Below the pieces are notes generated by a model. It had not been told where the DNA came from. It did no database searches and worked only from the letters and a program-made list of their open reading frames with translations. The position numbers and the translations under genes are program-made. A DNA stretch of 54,601 bases from CAYQJS01 sp964417895 (GTDB lineage: Bacteria; Chloroflexota; UBA6077; SHYK01): contig CAYQJS010000039.1 of NCBI GenBank assembly GCA_964417895.1, positions 1 through 54,601 on the forward strand, given 5' to 3'. This document shows positions 8,203 through 16,693 of this stretch, piece after piece (the stretch's first letter is position 1; each line of letters opens with the position of its first letter).

Positions 8203-8277
8203 AGACGCCACGTCAACATAGCTCACGTTGCCCGGTCCGTGTCAAGTCCTTTCGAAGCACCACGTGCGAGGTTGAGT

Positions 8278-8739
8278 ATGAAGATGCCGCTATCGTTCAC
8301 ACTGAATGGGCGCACCACTGCCGTCGACATCGAGCCCTACTGGACCCTTCAACGGCTCCTGCGCGACGAGCTGGACCTCACGGGCACCAAAGAAGGCTGC
8401 CGCACCGGCAACTGTGGCGTGTGCACGGTGATCGTGGGCGACAAGGCCATCAAGTCGTGCCTGATGCTGGCTGCCCAACTGGAGGGGACGGAGGTCACCA
8501 CTATCGAAGGCCTCGCGGGTCCCGACGACCTCGATCCCGTCCAGCGTGCGTTCGTGGAGTACGGCGCGATCCAGTGCGGCTACTGCTCACCGGGCTTCAT
8601 CATGGCGACACGCGCGTTTCTGAACGAGAATCCGCACCCGACGCGCGCCGAGATCGCCGACGCGCTAGAGGGCAACCTCTGTCGCTGCACCGGCTACGTG
8701 AAGATCTTCGAGGCGGTCGAGGCGGCAGCGAAGGCATGA
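8278..8739 (+). CDS. Molybdenum hydroxylase [2Fe-2S] subunit (CoxS/XdhC type)
   Basis: A 153-aa iron-sulfur subunit of a xanthine dehydrogenase/aldehyde oxidase family enzyme. The plant-type [2Fe-2S] cluster ligands are Cys41, Cys46, Cys49 and Cys61 (CRTGNCGVC). The second cluster is bound by Cys100, Cys103, Cys135 and Cys137 (CGYC, CRC). All eight ligands are present and the length is normal. The ATG at 8278 has GAGG upstream and gives the usual short N terminus; a frame opening at 8239 adds residues not expected in the family. It passes electrons from the molybdenum site of the partner encoded at 8894, probably to an external acceptor because no FAD subunit gene is adjacent. Confidence 0.93.
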   Translation: MKMPLSFTLNGRTTAVDIEPYWTLQRLLRDELDLTGTKEGCRTGNCGVCTVIVGDKAIKSCLMLAAQLEGTEVTTIEGLAGPDDLDPVQRAFVEYGAIQCGYCSPGFIMATRAFLNENPHPTRAEIADALEGNLCRCTGYVKIFEAVEAAAKA

Positions 8740-8893
8740 GGCGCGAGGCGTGAGGCGGGAGTGTCCAAAGGCGCGAGGCGTGAGCCGCGAGGCCGGAGTG
8801 GAGCGATAAGAGACCACTCATGGCTCACGCCTCACAACTCACGCCTCCCCTCACGGCTCACGCCTCGGCACTCACGGCTCGAAGGAGGGATAT
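8740..8893. repeat. Short tandem repeat between the two hydroxylase genes
   Basis: Repeated GAGGCGTGAGGCG-like units, then their complement-like CTCACGCCTC units, fill nearly the whole gap. The large-subunit ribosome binding site (AAGGAGGG) follows directly. Confidence 0.7.
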
Positions 8894-11197
8894 ATGGCCA
8901 TAACTACTGAGCTTACAAGCATCGGGCATGCGGTCCCCAAGCCTGACGCGTGGCTCAAAGCGACCGGGACAGCAACTTACGCGGGCGATGTCCGCCTGCC
9001 GGGGATGCTCGAAGCGCGAGTGCTGCGCAGCCCGCACGCGCATGCTCGCATCGTCGCCATCAATACGAGTGCGGCGGAAGCTTTGCCCGGCATCTTCGCC
9101 GTGATCACCGGGGAGGATGCTTCCTCCACCCGCATCGGCCGCTTCATCAGAGATCGGCATGCGCTGGCCCGAGAGAAGGTGGTCTACGTGGGCGAGCCGG
9201 TAGCCGCCGTCGCGGCAGTCGATGAGGAGACGGCAGAGCGGGCGTTGCAACTGATCGATGTGGAATACGAGCCGCTGCCGGCGGTATTCGCCCCAGAGGA
9301 GGCGCTCTCGCCCGGCGCGCCCATCATCCACCCCGACCTGGCCAGCTACCAGGACCCAGCCAGGAGCGAGCGTGAGGGCAACTTGCGGAACCGTGTCCGC
9401 CACGAGGTGGGCGACGTGGAGGCCGCCCTCACCGAGCCCGGGCTGGTGGTCTACGAGGCGACGTATCGGACCCCTCGCCAGAGCCAGGGCTACACCGAAC
9501 CGCACGCCGCCGTGGCGCAGGTCGATGGCACTGGAAAGGCGACGATATGGGCCAGTATCAAGGCGCCTTTCCGCGCTCGGGTGAGCATCGCCGACACCCT
9601 CGGAATCCCCGTGTCACGCGTGCGCCTCATCGCCCCTGCCATCGGCGGCGACTTCGGCGGAAAAGGCGCCGCGTTCATCGAGCCCATCGTGGCCCTCCTG
9701 GCGAGGAAGGCGAAGCGCCCGGTGCGCCTCAGCCTCTCCCGCGTGGAAGAGCTCACGTCCATGACTTCTCGACCGACGTGCGTGACGACGATGAAGATGG
9801 CGGCGCGCCCGGATGGGACGCTCGTCGCCCTGGACGCCACTCAGCTCTACGGGCTGGGCGGCGTCGACGACACCGGCGCCGGCAGCGCCAATAGCGCCAC
9901 GAGCCTGATTGGCGCCTATCGCATCCCCAACGTGCGCATCGTCGCCTCCTCCGCCTACACCAACACCTCCCCCGCGGGCCACGTCCGGGCCCCGAGCGGC
10001 CCACAAACGGCCTTCGCGCTGGAGTCGCACCTGGACTCTCTGGCGCGCAGGCTGGGAATGGACCCCTTCGAGTTCCGCCTGAAGAACGCCCTCCGCGACG
10101 GCGACGTGGTCCCGTCCGGCCACGGAATCTTGCACAACTCGGGCCTCGAGGAGGTCATCGAGCGGGGCCGCGCGTGGATCGCACGGGAGATCGGGTCGAA
10201 GCAGCCCAACCGCGGCGTGGGTGTTGCCCTTGGGCTGTGGGCGCTCCACCCGAATCCCCCGGCTGTGGATAGCGCGGCGACCGTCAAGCTCGACGTCGAT
10301 GGCAGCGTTACGGTGCTGAGTGGCGTGACGGACCAGGGCGGGGGCCAGTGGACGCTGGTGGCGCAAGTGGCGAGCGAAGTGCTCGGTGTGCCCATGGAGC
10401 GGGTCAGCGTTATCGCGGCCGACACCGAGGTCACCCCCTACGAGTCAGGCACGGGCGGCAGCAACACTACCTACCGCGTGGGGAACGTGACGCGCCAGGC
10501 CGCGGAGGACGCGCGCCGCAAGCTGCTGCGCGTAGCGGCCGAGCGATTGAAGGTGGACGAAGAGGAGCTGGCGCTGGCGGACGGCGAGGTCTTCGTCCGC
10601 TCCGATCCAGCCAAGCGGATGACCGTGGCTGCGGCAGCCAACGCGGCCCTCAGCTCAGCGGCGGGCCCCATCATCGGCACTAGCGCTGAAGGGCGTGAGC
10701 AGGAGATCCGGGAGCATGGCCACGAGCAGGCCGAGCGGGTGGACGCTCCCAGCTTCGCCTGCCACGTAGCGCAAATCGCCGTTGACCCGGAGACCGGGCA
10801 GATCAGCGTCGAGCGCTATTACACTGCGCAGGACGTGGGCAAGGCCCTCAACCCGCTCAACTGCAAGGGGCAGATCGAGGGCGGCGTCGTGTTCGGCCTG
10901 GGCTACGCTCTCACCGAGGAGATCCTCTCGGAGAGCGGCACGAACCTGAATGCCAACCTATGGGAGTACCTGCTGCCGACGGCTCCCCACGTTCCGGACC
11001 TGACCGTCGAGCTGGTGGAGATCCCTTCGACCTTCGGCCCCTTCGGGGCGAAAGGCGCCGGCGAGACCCCGTGCATTCCCGTGGCGGCCGCCGTGGCCAA
11101 CGCCCTCGAGGACGCCATCGGCGTGCGCGTCACCGAGGCCCCGCTCACGCCCGAACGGGTACTCGCCGCCATACGAGCACTGAGTTCCGAGCACTGA
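8894..11197 (+). CDS. Molybdenum hydroxylase large subunit (xanthine dehydrogenase/CoxL family)
   Basis: A 767-aa molybdopterin-cytosine-dinucleotide-type catalytic subunit. The family N terminus (ATGTATYAGDVRLPGML, near residue 25) is followed by the a/b hammerhead domain. Mo-cofactor-binding segments include GGDFGGKG near 252, the family's Q-loop region, and GAKGAGETP near the C terminus with the catalytic Glu at residue 724. The AYRCAFR-type motif of CO dehydrogenases is absent (IGAYRIPN and VRAPSGPQ appear instead), so this is not a CO dehydrogenase. An aldehyde or N-heterocycle is more likely. Strong AAGGAGGG ribosome binding site. Its partner is the [2Fe-2S] protein upstream; no FAD (CoxM) subunit is present within the window. 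Confidence 0.92.
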   Translation: MAITTELTSIGHAVPKPDAWLKATGTATYAGDVRLPGMLEARVLRSPHAHARIVAINTSAAEALPGIFAVITGEDASSTRIGRFIRDRHALAREKVVYVGEPVAAVAAVDEETAERALQLIDVEYEPLPAVFAPEEALSPGAPIIHPDLASYQDPARSEREGNLRNRVRHEVGDVEAALTEPGLVVYEATYRTPRQSQGYTEPHAAVAQVDGTGKATIWASIKAPFRARVSIADTLGIPVSRVRLIAPAIGGDFGGKGAAFIEPIVALLARKAKRPVRLSLSRVEELTSMTSRPTCVTTMKMAARPDGTLVALDATQLYGLGGVDDTGAGSANSATSLIGAYRIPNVRIVASSAYTNTSPAGHVRAPSGPQTAFALESHLDSLARRLGMDPFEFRLKNALRDGDVVPSGHGILHNSGLEEVIERGRAWIAREIGSKQPNRGVGVALGLWALHPNPPAVDSAATVKLDVDGSVTVLSGVTDQGGGQWTLVAQVASEVLGVPMERVSVIAADTEVTPYESGTGGSNTTYRVGNVTRQAAEDARRKLLRVAAERLKVDEEELALADGEVFVRSDPAKRMTVAAAANAALSSAAGPIIGTSAEGREQEIREHGHEQAERVDAPSFACHVAQIAVDPETGQISVERYYTAQDVGKALNPLNCKGQIEGGVVFGLGYALTEEILSESGTNLNANLWEYLLPTAPHVPDLTVELVEIPSTFGPFGAKGAGETPCIPVAAAVANALEDAIGVRVTEAPLTPERVLAAIRALSSEH

Positions 11198-11225
11198 GTT
11201 CCGAGGGGGAGGCTTTCGGAAACTC

Positions 11226-11335
11226 GCAACTGTCACCCTGAGCGAGAGCGAAGGGCCTGGGGGCGTTGACAACACGGGTCGCAGGCTTGTAGCTCGATCT
11301 CGACCCAGATGCTTCGCCTTCGGCTCAGCATGACC
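11226..11335. repeat. Imperfect inverted repeat of the TGTCAYCCTGAGC family
   Basis: TGTCACCCTGAGCGAGAGCGAAGG near 11231 faces CTTCGCCTTCGGCTCAGCATGAC near 11330. It is the same family as the repeats near 26055-26160, 28620-28714 and 39617. It fills much of the 244-bp gap before the first hydrolase gene. Confidence 0.65.
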
Positions 11336-11441
11336 CTTCACCGCTGGGCAGCTAGTCGGAACCGGTGAACCCGGAACGTGCTCCCGTGCGTATCTAGATA
11401 GTAGCGTCCCTACGATCAGTCTGCCCCGGAGGAGGTCTGTT

Positions 11442-12374
11442 GTGAACAGCACACAGCAATACTTGGTCGAGGAGGAGCTGGAGCACTACCGCGACGGGTG
11501 GATCTCGCGCCGCGATTTCCTGCGCCGAGCGGTGCTGCTGGGTGCCGGGGCGGCGGCCGCCACCGCAATGGCGGCTTCGGTCACCCCAGCGCGCAGGGCC
11601 CGCGCGGCTCCGGCGGGTCAGCTCTCACCATTCCACGTCCCCGAGGGTGACCCCGGGGTGGTCGCGTCGTGGACGTCGTTTATGAGCTCAGACGGGGCGG
11701 ATATCGCGGCGTACCTGGCCAGACCCGCCGGTGCTCCCGGGACGGCGCAGCTGCCTGCCGTGGTAGTTTGCCACGAGAACCAGGGCGCCAACCTCCACAT
11801 CAGGGACGTGGCCCGCCGCTTTGCGAGGCAGGGATACGTCGCCTTGGCGCCGGATCTCCCGTCTCGGGTGGGGGCGCGCGCGGACTTGGTCACCCTGGAA
11901 GAGGCGTCGGCAGCCCTGAGCAGGCTCGATCCGGCCCAGAACCCCCAGGACCTCCTCGCCGCGGTCGAGTTTCTCAAAGCGCAGCCGGTTGTGGACTCCA
12001 GAAAGCTGGCGGCTACGGGCTACTGTTTCGGGGGCGGCGTCACCTGGAGGCTCGCAACGCTCTCACCGGACCTGCGAGCCGTCGCGCCCTTCTACGGTAG
12101 CAACCCGCCGCTGGCCGACGTCGCGAAGATCCGTGCTGCCGTTCTCGCCGTCTACGGCGGCCTCGACGAACGAGTCAATGCGGGCATCCCGGACGTCGAG
12201 GCGGCGATGGCCGCGGCGGGCGTGACCTACCGCATTAGCATCTACGCCAACTCGGCTCACGCGTTCCATGCCGACCATCGGCCCGTCTACAACCCCGAAA
12301 CCGCTCCGCAAGCATGGATGGAGACGCTGAACTGGTTCGCCGAGCACCTGGGGCTTCCCGCGCCCACCGCTTGA
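11442..12374 (+). CDS. Tat-exported dienelactone hydrolase family protein (copy 1)
   Basis: A 310-aa alpha/beta hydrolase. The N terminus carries a twin-arginine signal (SRRDFLRR, Arg23-Arg24) followed by a hydrophobic, Ala-rich stretch ending near ARAAPA, so it is probably exported folded. The dienelactone hydrolase nucleophile elbow is GYCFGG with Cys195. The Asp (YGGLDERVN) and His (SAHAFHAD) of the triad are also visible. Related enzymes open lactone or ester bonds, including dienelactone in aromatic catabolism; the substrate is unknown. GTG start preceded by GGAGGAGG. A paralogue follows 37 nt downstream, so this is a tandem duplication and probably one transcript. Confidence 0.9.
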   Translation: MNSTQQYLVEEELEHYRDGWISRRDFLRRAVLLGAGAAAATAMAASVTPARRARAAPAGQLSPFHVPEGDPGVVASWTSFMSSDGADIAAYLARPAGAPGTAQLPAVVVCHENQGANLHIRDVARRFARQGYVALAPDLPSRVGARADLVTLEEASAALSRLDPAQNPQDLLAAVEFLKAQPVVDSRKLAATGYCFGGGVTWRLATLSPDLRAVAPFYGSNPPLADVAKIRAAVLAVYGGLDERVNAGIPDVEAAMAAAGVTYRISIYANSAHAFHADHRPVYNPETAPQAWMETLNWFAEHLGLPAPTA

Positions 12375-12411
12375 TGGGCTCGAAAGCGAAGCATCTGGTC
12401 TGGAGGCTTGC

Positions 12412-13347
12412 ATGAATAGCACGCAACAGTACCTCATCGAAGAGGAGCTGGAGCACTACCGCGACGGCTGGATCGGCCGGCGGGAGTTCCTTCGACGCGC
12501 TGCATTGCTCGGAGCCGGGGTCGCGACAGCGGCGGCCCTGGCCCAATCCGTGACGGCCCGCCCGGCTCGCGCCGCGCCCGGCGCGCAGGCGTCGCCGTTT
12601 CAGGTCCTCGAGAGCGATACGGCCGTAGCCACCGATTGGGGCTGGTACCGCAGCACAGACGGCGTGATGCTCAAGGCGTACCTCGCCTGGCCCGCGGCGG
12701 CCGGCGCGATGAACATGACCCTTCCCGGCGTGGCCGTCTGCCATGAGAACCGAGGGCTCACCCCGCACATTCGGGACGTTGCGCGGCGCTTCGCCAGCCA
12801 GGGCTACGTCGCCATCGCCCCGGACCTTCCCTCGCGCACAGGGACGCCGACGGATGAGCTTGGCAGCGACGAGGCGATTATGGCCGCCTACCGCACCCTC
12901 ACGCCGGCGCAGAACGCGCTGGACTTCTCCGCGGCGCTCGACTTCCTGCGCAACCATCCCGCGGTTGACGAGAGCAGGCTCGCCGCCACCGGTTACTGCT
13001 TCGGGGGCGGCGTTATCTGGCGGCTGGCGACCGTTTACCCCGACCTGACCGCGGCGGCTCCCTTCTATGGGTCGGCCCCACCGCTGGAGGACGTGCCCAA
13101 GATCAGGGCGGCTATGCTCGGCGTCTTCGCCGGGAGCGATGAGCGCTTAAACGCCGGAATCCCTGACCTGTCTCGCGCCATGGACGCGGCCGGCGTGAAA
13201 CACCGGATGACCGTGTATTCGGACTCCGACCATGGCTTCCACAACGACACGGGCCGCGTCTACAACCGGGACACCGCGGTGCGCGCGTGGATGGATACGC
13301 TGAACTGGTTCGCCGAGCACTTGAGCCTGCCCGCGCCCGCGTTCTGA
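12412..13347 (+). CDS. Tat-exported dienelactone hydrolase family protein (copy 2)
   Basis: A 311-aa paralogue of the preceding gene, with the same unusual N terminus (MNSTQQYL, then EEELEHYRDGW) and Tat motif GRREFLRR. The nucleophile is Cys196 in GYCFGG, with Asp in AGSDERLN and His in SDHGFHND. The N-terminal 30 residues are the most conserved part between the two copies. Since that part includes the export signal, the duplication appears to keep export while the substrate-facing regions diverge. No ribosome binding site as strong as that of copy 1 is seen (GGAGG about 9 nt before ATG). Confidence 0.9.
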   Translation: MNSTQQYLIEEELEHYRDGWIGRREFLRRAALLGAGVATAAALAQSVTARPARAAPGAQASPFQVLESDTAVATDWGWYRSTDGVMLKAYLAWPAAAGAMNMTLPGVAVCHENRGLTPHIRDVARRFASQGYVAIAPDLPSRTGTPTDELGSDEAIMAAYRTLTPAQNALDFSAALDFLRNHPAVDESRLAATGYCFGGGVIWRLATVYPDLTAAAPFYGSAPPLEDVPKIRAAMLGVFAGSDERLNAGIPDLSRAMDAAGVKHRMTVYSDSDHGFHNDTGRVYNRDTAVRAWMDTLNWFAEHLSLPAPAF

Positions 13348-13362
13348 GCACAGCGCGCGGCC

Positions 13363-13368
13363 TATAAT
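13363..13368 (+). promoter_or_regulatory. Consensus -10 box 8 nt before the PBP start (leaderless candidate)
   Basis: A perfect TATAAT lies 8 nt upstream of the PBP ATG, and no Shine-Dalgarno sequence lies between them. Transcription from this box would begin at or next to the ATG. The -35 region is weak. Confidence 0.45.
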
Positions 13369-13376
13369 CGCGAACG

Positions 13377-16097
13377 ATGGATCCACGGCTACGGAAGTAC
13401 TGGCTGCAGCGCGCCGCAGCGCGCCGCAGCCCCCCGCCTAGGAGATCGCGCGCTGGCTCCGCAGCTTTTCTCCTGACCGCGGCGCTCTTCGGCCTGTTCG
13501 TGATCACCGGCTCGGCTGGCATCCTGCTGGCCACCGGTGCGCGAGCAGCCTCGGCGTGGTATGGCTCTTTTGTCCAGGACTTTCCGTCTGTCTCGGACGT
13601 AGACACGCGATCGGTCTTCAAGAACAGCAGGATCCTCGACCGCAACGGCGACCTTCTCTACGAGCTTTTCGACGTTGATGAGGGAAAACGCACCATCGTG
13701 CGCCTCGCCGACATGCCCCAAATCGTCGTCGATGCCTTCCTCGCAGTAGAAGACGCCTCCTTCTACGCCAACCCCGGTATCGAGCCGCGAGGCATTGCCC
13801 GCGCACTCTGGCAAAACCTCCAGGCGGGCACTGTCGTCTCCGGCGGCAGCACCATCACGCAGCAGCTGATCCGCAACGTCTTGCTCGACCGCGACGAGCG
13901 CACGAGCGAGACGCTGGACCGGAAGCTGAAGGAGGCGGTCCTCGCCCTCGAGCTGTCCGCGCATTACCGGAAAGAGCAGATCCTCGAGTGGTACCTGAAC
14001 GAGATCTATTTCGGGAATCTTTCGTACGGAGTGGCAGCGGCGGCCCGGACGTATTTCAACAAGCCGCTCGCTGAGGTCACGTTGGCTGAGGCCGCGCTCC
14101 TGGCCGGGCTCCCCCAGGCACCGGTTCGCTACGACCCATTCAAGAACTTCGATGCCGCGAAGGCACGGCAGCGCGAGGTGCTGGAGCTCATGGCCCATCA
14201 TCGGTTCGTTGCGCGCGACGAAGCCGAACGCGCGATGCGTGAGCCACTCCAGATCGCTTCCGGCGATCCCGACACCATCCGCTACCCCCACTGGGTCTTC
14301 TATGTGCGCTCTGTGCTGGAGGAGATGTACGGGACGAGGGCGCTGCTCTCCGCGGGCGTCACCGTCTACACCACCCTCGACTCCAACGTCCAGCAGATGG
14401 CAGAGCAGGCGATCGCTCTCCACCGGCCCGCGATCGTACGCCAGGCGGCCAACAACGCGGCCCTGGTCGCCATTGATCCCTGGGGGGGAGAGGTGCTGGC
14501 GATGGTGGGGAGCCTCGACTACTACGACACCGCCATCGATGGCCAGGTCAACAACGCCGTCACCTTGCACCAGCCAGGCTCCGCCATCAAACCTCTCGTC
14601 TACCTGACAGCGTTCCTCAAGGGGTTCTCGCCGTCCACGGTTGTACAGGATGCCCCTATTAGCCTCCCCGACGCGGCTGGCCGTCCGTGGAGACCGCAGA
14701 ACCACGACAACCGGTTTCGCGGCCCTGTGACGCTCCGCCACGCCCTCGGCAACTCGCTCAACATCCCCGCTGTCAAGGTGCTGCAGTTCGCGGGCCTGGA
14801 CGGCACGATCGCCCTCGCGAAGCGATTCGGAATGACTAGCCTGGGCGACCCCTCGACATACGGCCTCGCGTTCACCCTTGGCGGAGCCGACGTCCGTCTG
14901 ATCGAGCTGGCCACCGCGTACACCGTTCTGGCCAACGGTGGAATCCAGGTCCCTGTCTCACCGATTCTCAAGATCGTCGACGGCGAAGGTCGCGTCGTCT
15001 TCGAGCATCGACCCGCCCGCACGGAGGTCGTGGACCCCAGACCCGTCTACATGGTGAACAGCATCCTGTCCGACAACAGCGCCCGCACAGCCACTTTTGG
15101 CGTGAACAGTCCACTTCGTCTGGCTAACAACCGTCCGGCCGCCGCAAAGACCGGAACCACTGACCTTTACCGCGATACCTGGGCGATGGGCTACACCCCT
15201 AGCCTGGTAGCCGGTGTGTGGGTGGGCCGAACAGATAACGCGCCCACCCGCTTCATCTCGGGCTCCAACGCAGCACCGCTCATCTGGAACAGCTTCATGG
15301 AGCGCGCCTTCGCCGACTGGCCGAACGAACCATTCGAGGGGCCGCCGGGGCTTGTCCAGGACAGGGTCTGCACGCACAACAAGGAGGAGGAAGAGGGGGG
15401 TGGCTGCGTCTACGTGACGGACTGGTTCCTCGAGGAACGAGCGCCGAGCACGCTGGCCAGGATCGCCGCCCGGGCCATTGCCATCGACCGTCCGACAGGG
15501 AAGCTCGCCGATCGGGACACCCCGTACGCCGACGTCGATTTCCGAAGATTCCGGTCGTTGCCCTCCGGCGATGGGCCCTTCCCACCGTCCGAGTACTCGG
15601 AGCGATCGGGCGCCAACCGCCCGTGGGAAGTGGCGCCGCCGACGCTTCTCCCAACGGTCGTTGCGCCGACGCTGGCTCCGTCCCCAGTGGGGTCGCCGGG
15701 CCCCGAGGAGCTGAGCGTTCGCATCACTCCACCGGTGCTTCAGACGGAATCCCCACCATCGATCAGCGCCGCGCCCAGCTCTTCGGCCGGAGTGGCAGCC
15801 ATCTCTTCGCCTCGTGCCGATGACAGCGTGGCGGGACGCGTCCCAGTCGTCGGCACCGCCTGGAGTCCTCGCTTCAGTGCGTATCGACTCGAGTATCAGC
15901 AGCTGGTAGGCGGACAGTGGAGCACGTTCCGGGAGACAGCAAGGCGCGAGTCAGTTCAGGACGGGCACCTCGACGAGTGGGACACGAGCGCGCTGGCCAA
16001 CGGCTGGTACTCGCTGCTGCTCACTGTTGTTACTCCGTCCGGCGTGGACGCGCAGACCCGAATAGTGCTCACCGTCGGGAACCCGGGTGTCCCCTGA
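13377..16097 (+). CDS. Class A penicillin-binding protein (transglycosylase/transpeptidase)
   Basis: A 906-aa bifunctional peptidoglycan synthase. A basic cytoplasmic tail is followed by a membrane anchor (about 33-58). The GT51 transglycosylase domain includes EDASFY at about 123 and GGSTITQQL. The transpeptidase domain has SxxK at Ser402-Lys405 (GSAIKPL), an SxN motif in GNSLNIP, and KTGTT at 591-595. A Pro/Ser/Thr-rich segment (about 750-810) and a C-terminal beta-sandwich-like region follow. This tail layout is common in Chloroflexota PBPs. The last codons and the TGA stop lie inside repeat copy B (16087-16263), so the native C terminus may have been altered by that insertion. Confidence 0.95.
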   Translation: MDPRLRKYWLQRAAARRSPPPRRSRAGSAAFLLTAALFGLFVITGSAGILLATGARAASAWYGSFVQDFPSVSDVDTRSVFKNSRILDRNGDLLYELFDVDEGKRTIVRLADMPQIVVDAFLAVEDASFYANPGIEPRGIARALWQNLQAGTVVSGGSTITQQLIRNVLLDRDERTSETLDRKLKEAVLALELSAHYRKEQILEWYLNEIYFGNLSYGVAAAARTYFNKPLAEVTLAEAALLAGLPQAPVRYDPFKNFDAAKARQREVLELMAHHRFVARDEAERAMREPLQIASGDPDTIRYPHWVFYVRSVLEEMYGTRALLSAGVTVYTTLDSNVQQMAEQAIALHRPAIVRQAANNAALVAIDPWGGEVLAMVGSLDYYDTAIDGQVNNAVTLHQPGSAIKPLVYLTAFLKGFSPSTVVQDAPISLPDAAGRPWRPQNHDNRFRGPVTLRHALGNSLNIPAVKVLQFAGLDGTIALAKRFGMTSLGDPSTYGLAFTLGGADVRLIELATAYTVLANGGIQVPVSPILKIVDGEGRVVFEHRPARTEVVDPRPVYMVNSILSDNSARTATFGVNSPLRLANNRPAAAKTGTTDLYRDTWAMGYTPSLVAGVWVGRTDNAPTRFISGSNAAPLIWNSFMERAFADWPNEPFEGPPGLVQDRVCTHNKEEEEGGGCVYVTDWFLEERAPSTLARIAARAIAIDRPTGKLADRDTPYADVDFRRFRSLPSGDGPFPPSEYSERSGANRPWEVAPPTLLPTVVAPTLAPSPVGSPGPEELSVRITPPVLQTESPPSISAAPSSSAGVAAISSPRADDSVAGRVPVVGTAWSPRFSAYRLEYQQLVGGQWSTFRETARRESVQDGHLDEWDTSALANGWYSLLLTVVTPSGVDAQTRIVLTVGNPGVP

Positions 16098-16263
16098 CTT
16101 AGTGCGCTGCGCCCGCCGGAGTCACGCCCTCACCCGTCCTTGCCCGCTCTCGCGGGCTGCGGCCGGCCTCTCCCAGAGGGAGAGGCGATTCGGCTGCCCC
16201 CTCTCCCTCTGGGAGAGGGTTGGGGTGAGGGCGTCTCCCCACGAGCGCACTAACTTGGGGCAC
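16087..16263 (-). mobile_element. 177-bp MITE-like element, copy B (inverted)
   Basis: The exact reverse-complement partner of 7979-8155, with the same length and no differences found on reading. Its left end GTGTCCCCTGA supplies the TGA stop of the PBP gene. The two copies bracket an 8-kb segment and could recombine to invert it. Confidence 0.75.
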
Positions 16264-16351
16264 CCCCGGAACCCGGGCCGCTAGCGCGTCGGTGCTGGCA
16301 GTGTGTAGAGTGAAAGCCGGTGGGCTATTTTTGACCACGGAGGCAAGCCTG

Positions 16352-16690
16352 ATGATAGAGAATGAGACGCCAGTTATCGAGGAGACGGGCGGCATCCCCA
16401 CCGGCGCCATCGTGGCCACCGCCATCGCGGCGGGTGTGATCGCGTTTGTGCTGCGGCGTGGGCGCAGGGAGCGTCCCCGTGTCGATTCCCCCGCCGACGT
16501 GGCCGCTGCGGCCTGGGAGCGGCTCCAAGACCCCGAGCTTCGCGCTCGGACTGCTACGGCGACGCGCGAATTCCTTGCGGAGAGAGTCGGCCACGAGCTG
16601 AAGCCGGTGTTACTGGACCTCCTCCGGGACGTCAAGAGCTACGTGGACGAAGGCTTCCGACGCGCGGAGAAAGCGGTCAGAGATTTCTGA
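16352..16690 (+). CDS. Small single-pass membrane protein, unknown function
   Basis: A 112-aa protein with an acidic N terminus, one membrane segment (about 14-34, IVATAIAAGVIAFVL) followed by arginines, and an amphipathic helical C-terminal part. I recognise no family; it is reminiscent of small YtxH-like envelope proteins. The ATG at 16352 has GGAGG about 10 nt upstream. It converges on the BON-domain gene with only 3 nt between stops. Confidence 0.65.
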   Translation: MIENETPVIEETGGIPTGAIVATAIAAGVIAFVLRRGRRERPRVDSPADVAAAAWERLQDPELRARTATATREFLAERVGHELKPVLLDLLRDVKSYVDEGFRRAEKAVRDF

Positions 16691-16693
16691 CGC

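Larger units (their letters stand above)
7817..8277. other. Gene-free stretch holding a repeat element and a promoter
   Basis: A 461-bp divergent intergenic region. It holds a tRNA-like fragment (7911-7961), the 177-bp element at 7979-8155 and a candidate promoter at 8174-8202 for the molybdenum hydroxylase genes. I see no gene in it. Confidence 0.7.

Noticed and set aside
8894..11197. CO dehydrogenase large subunit
   Set aside because: The AYRCAFR-type motif of true CO dehydrogenases is absent and there is no CoxM gene, so only the wider xanthine dehydrogenase family is claimed.
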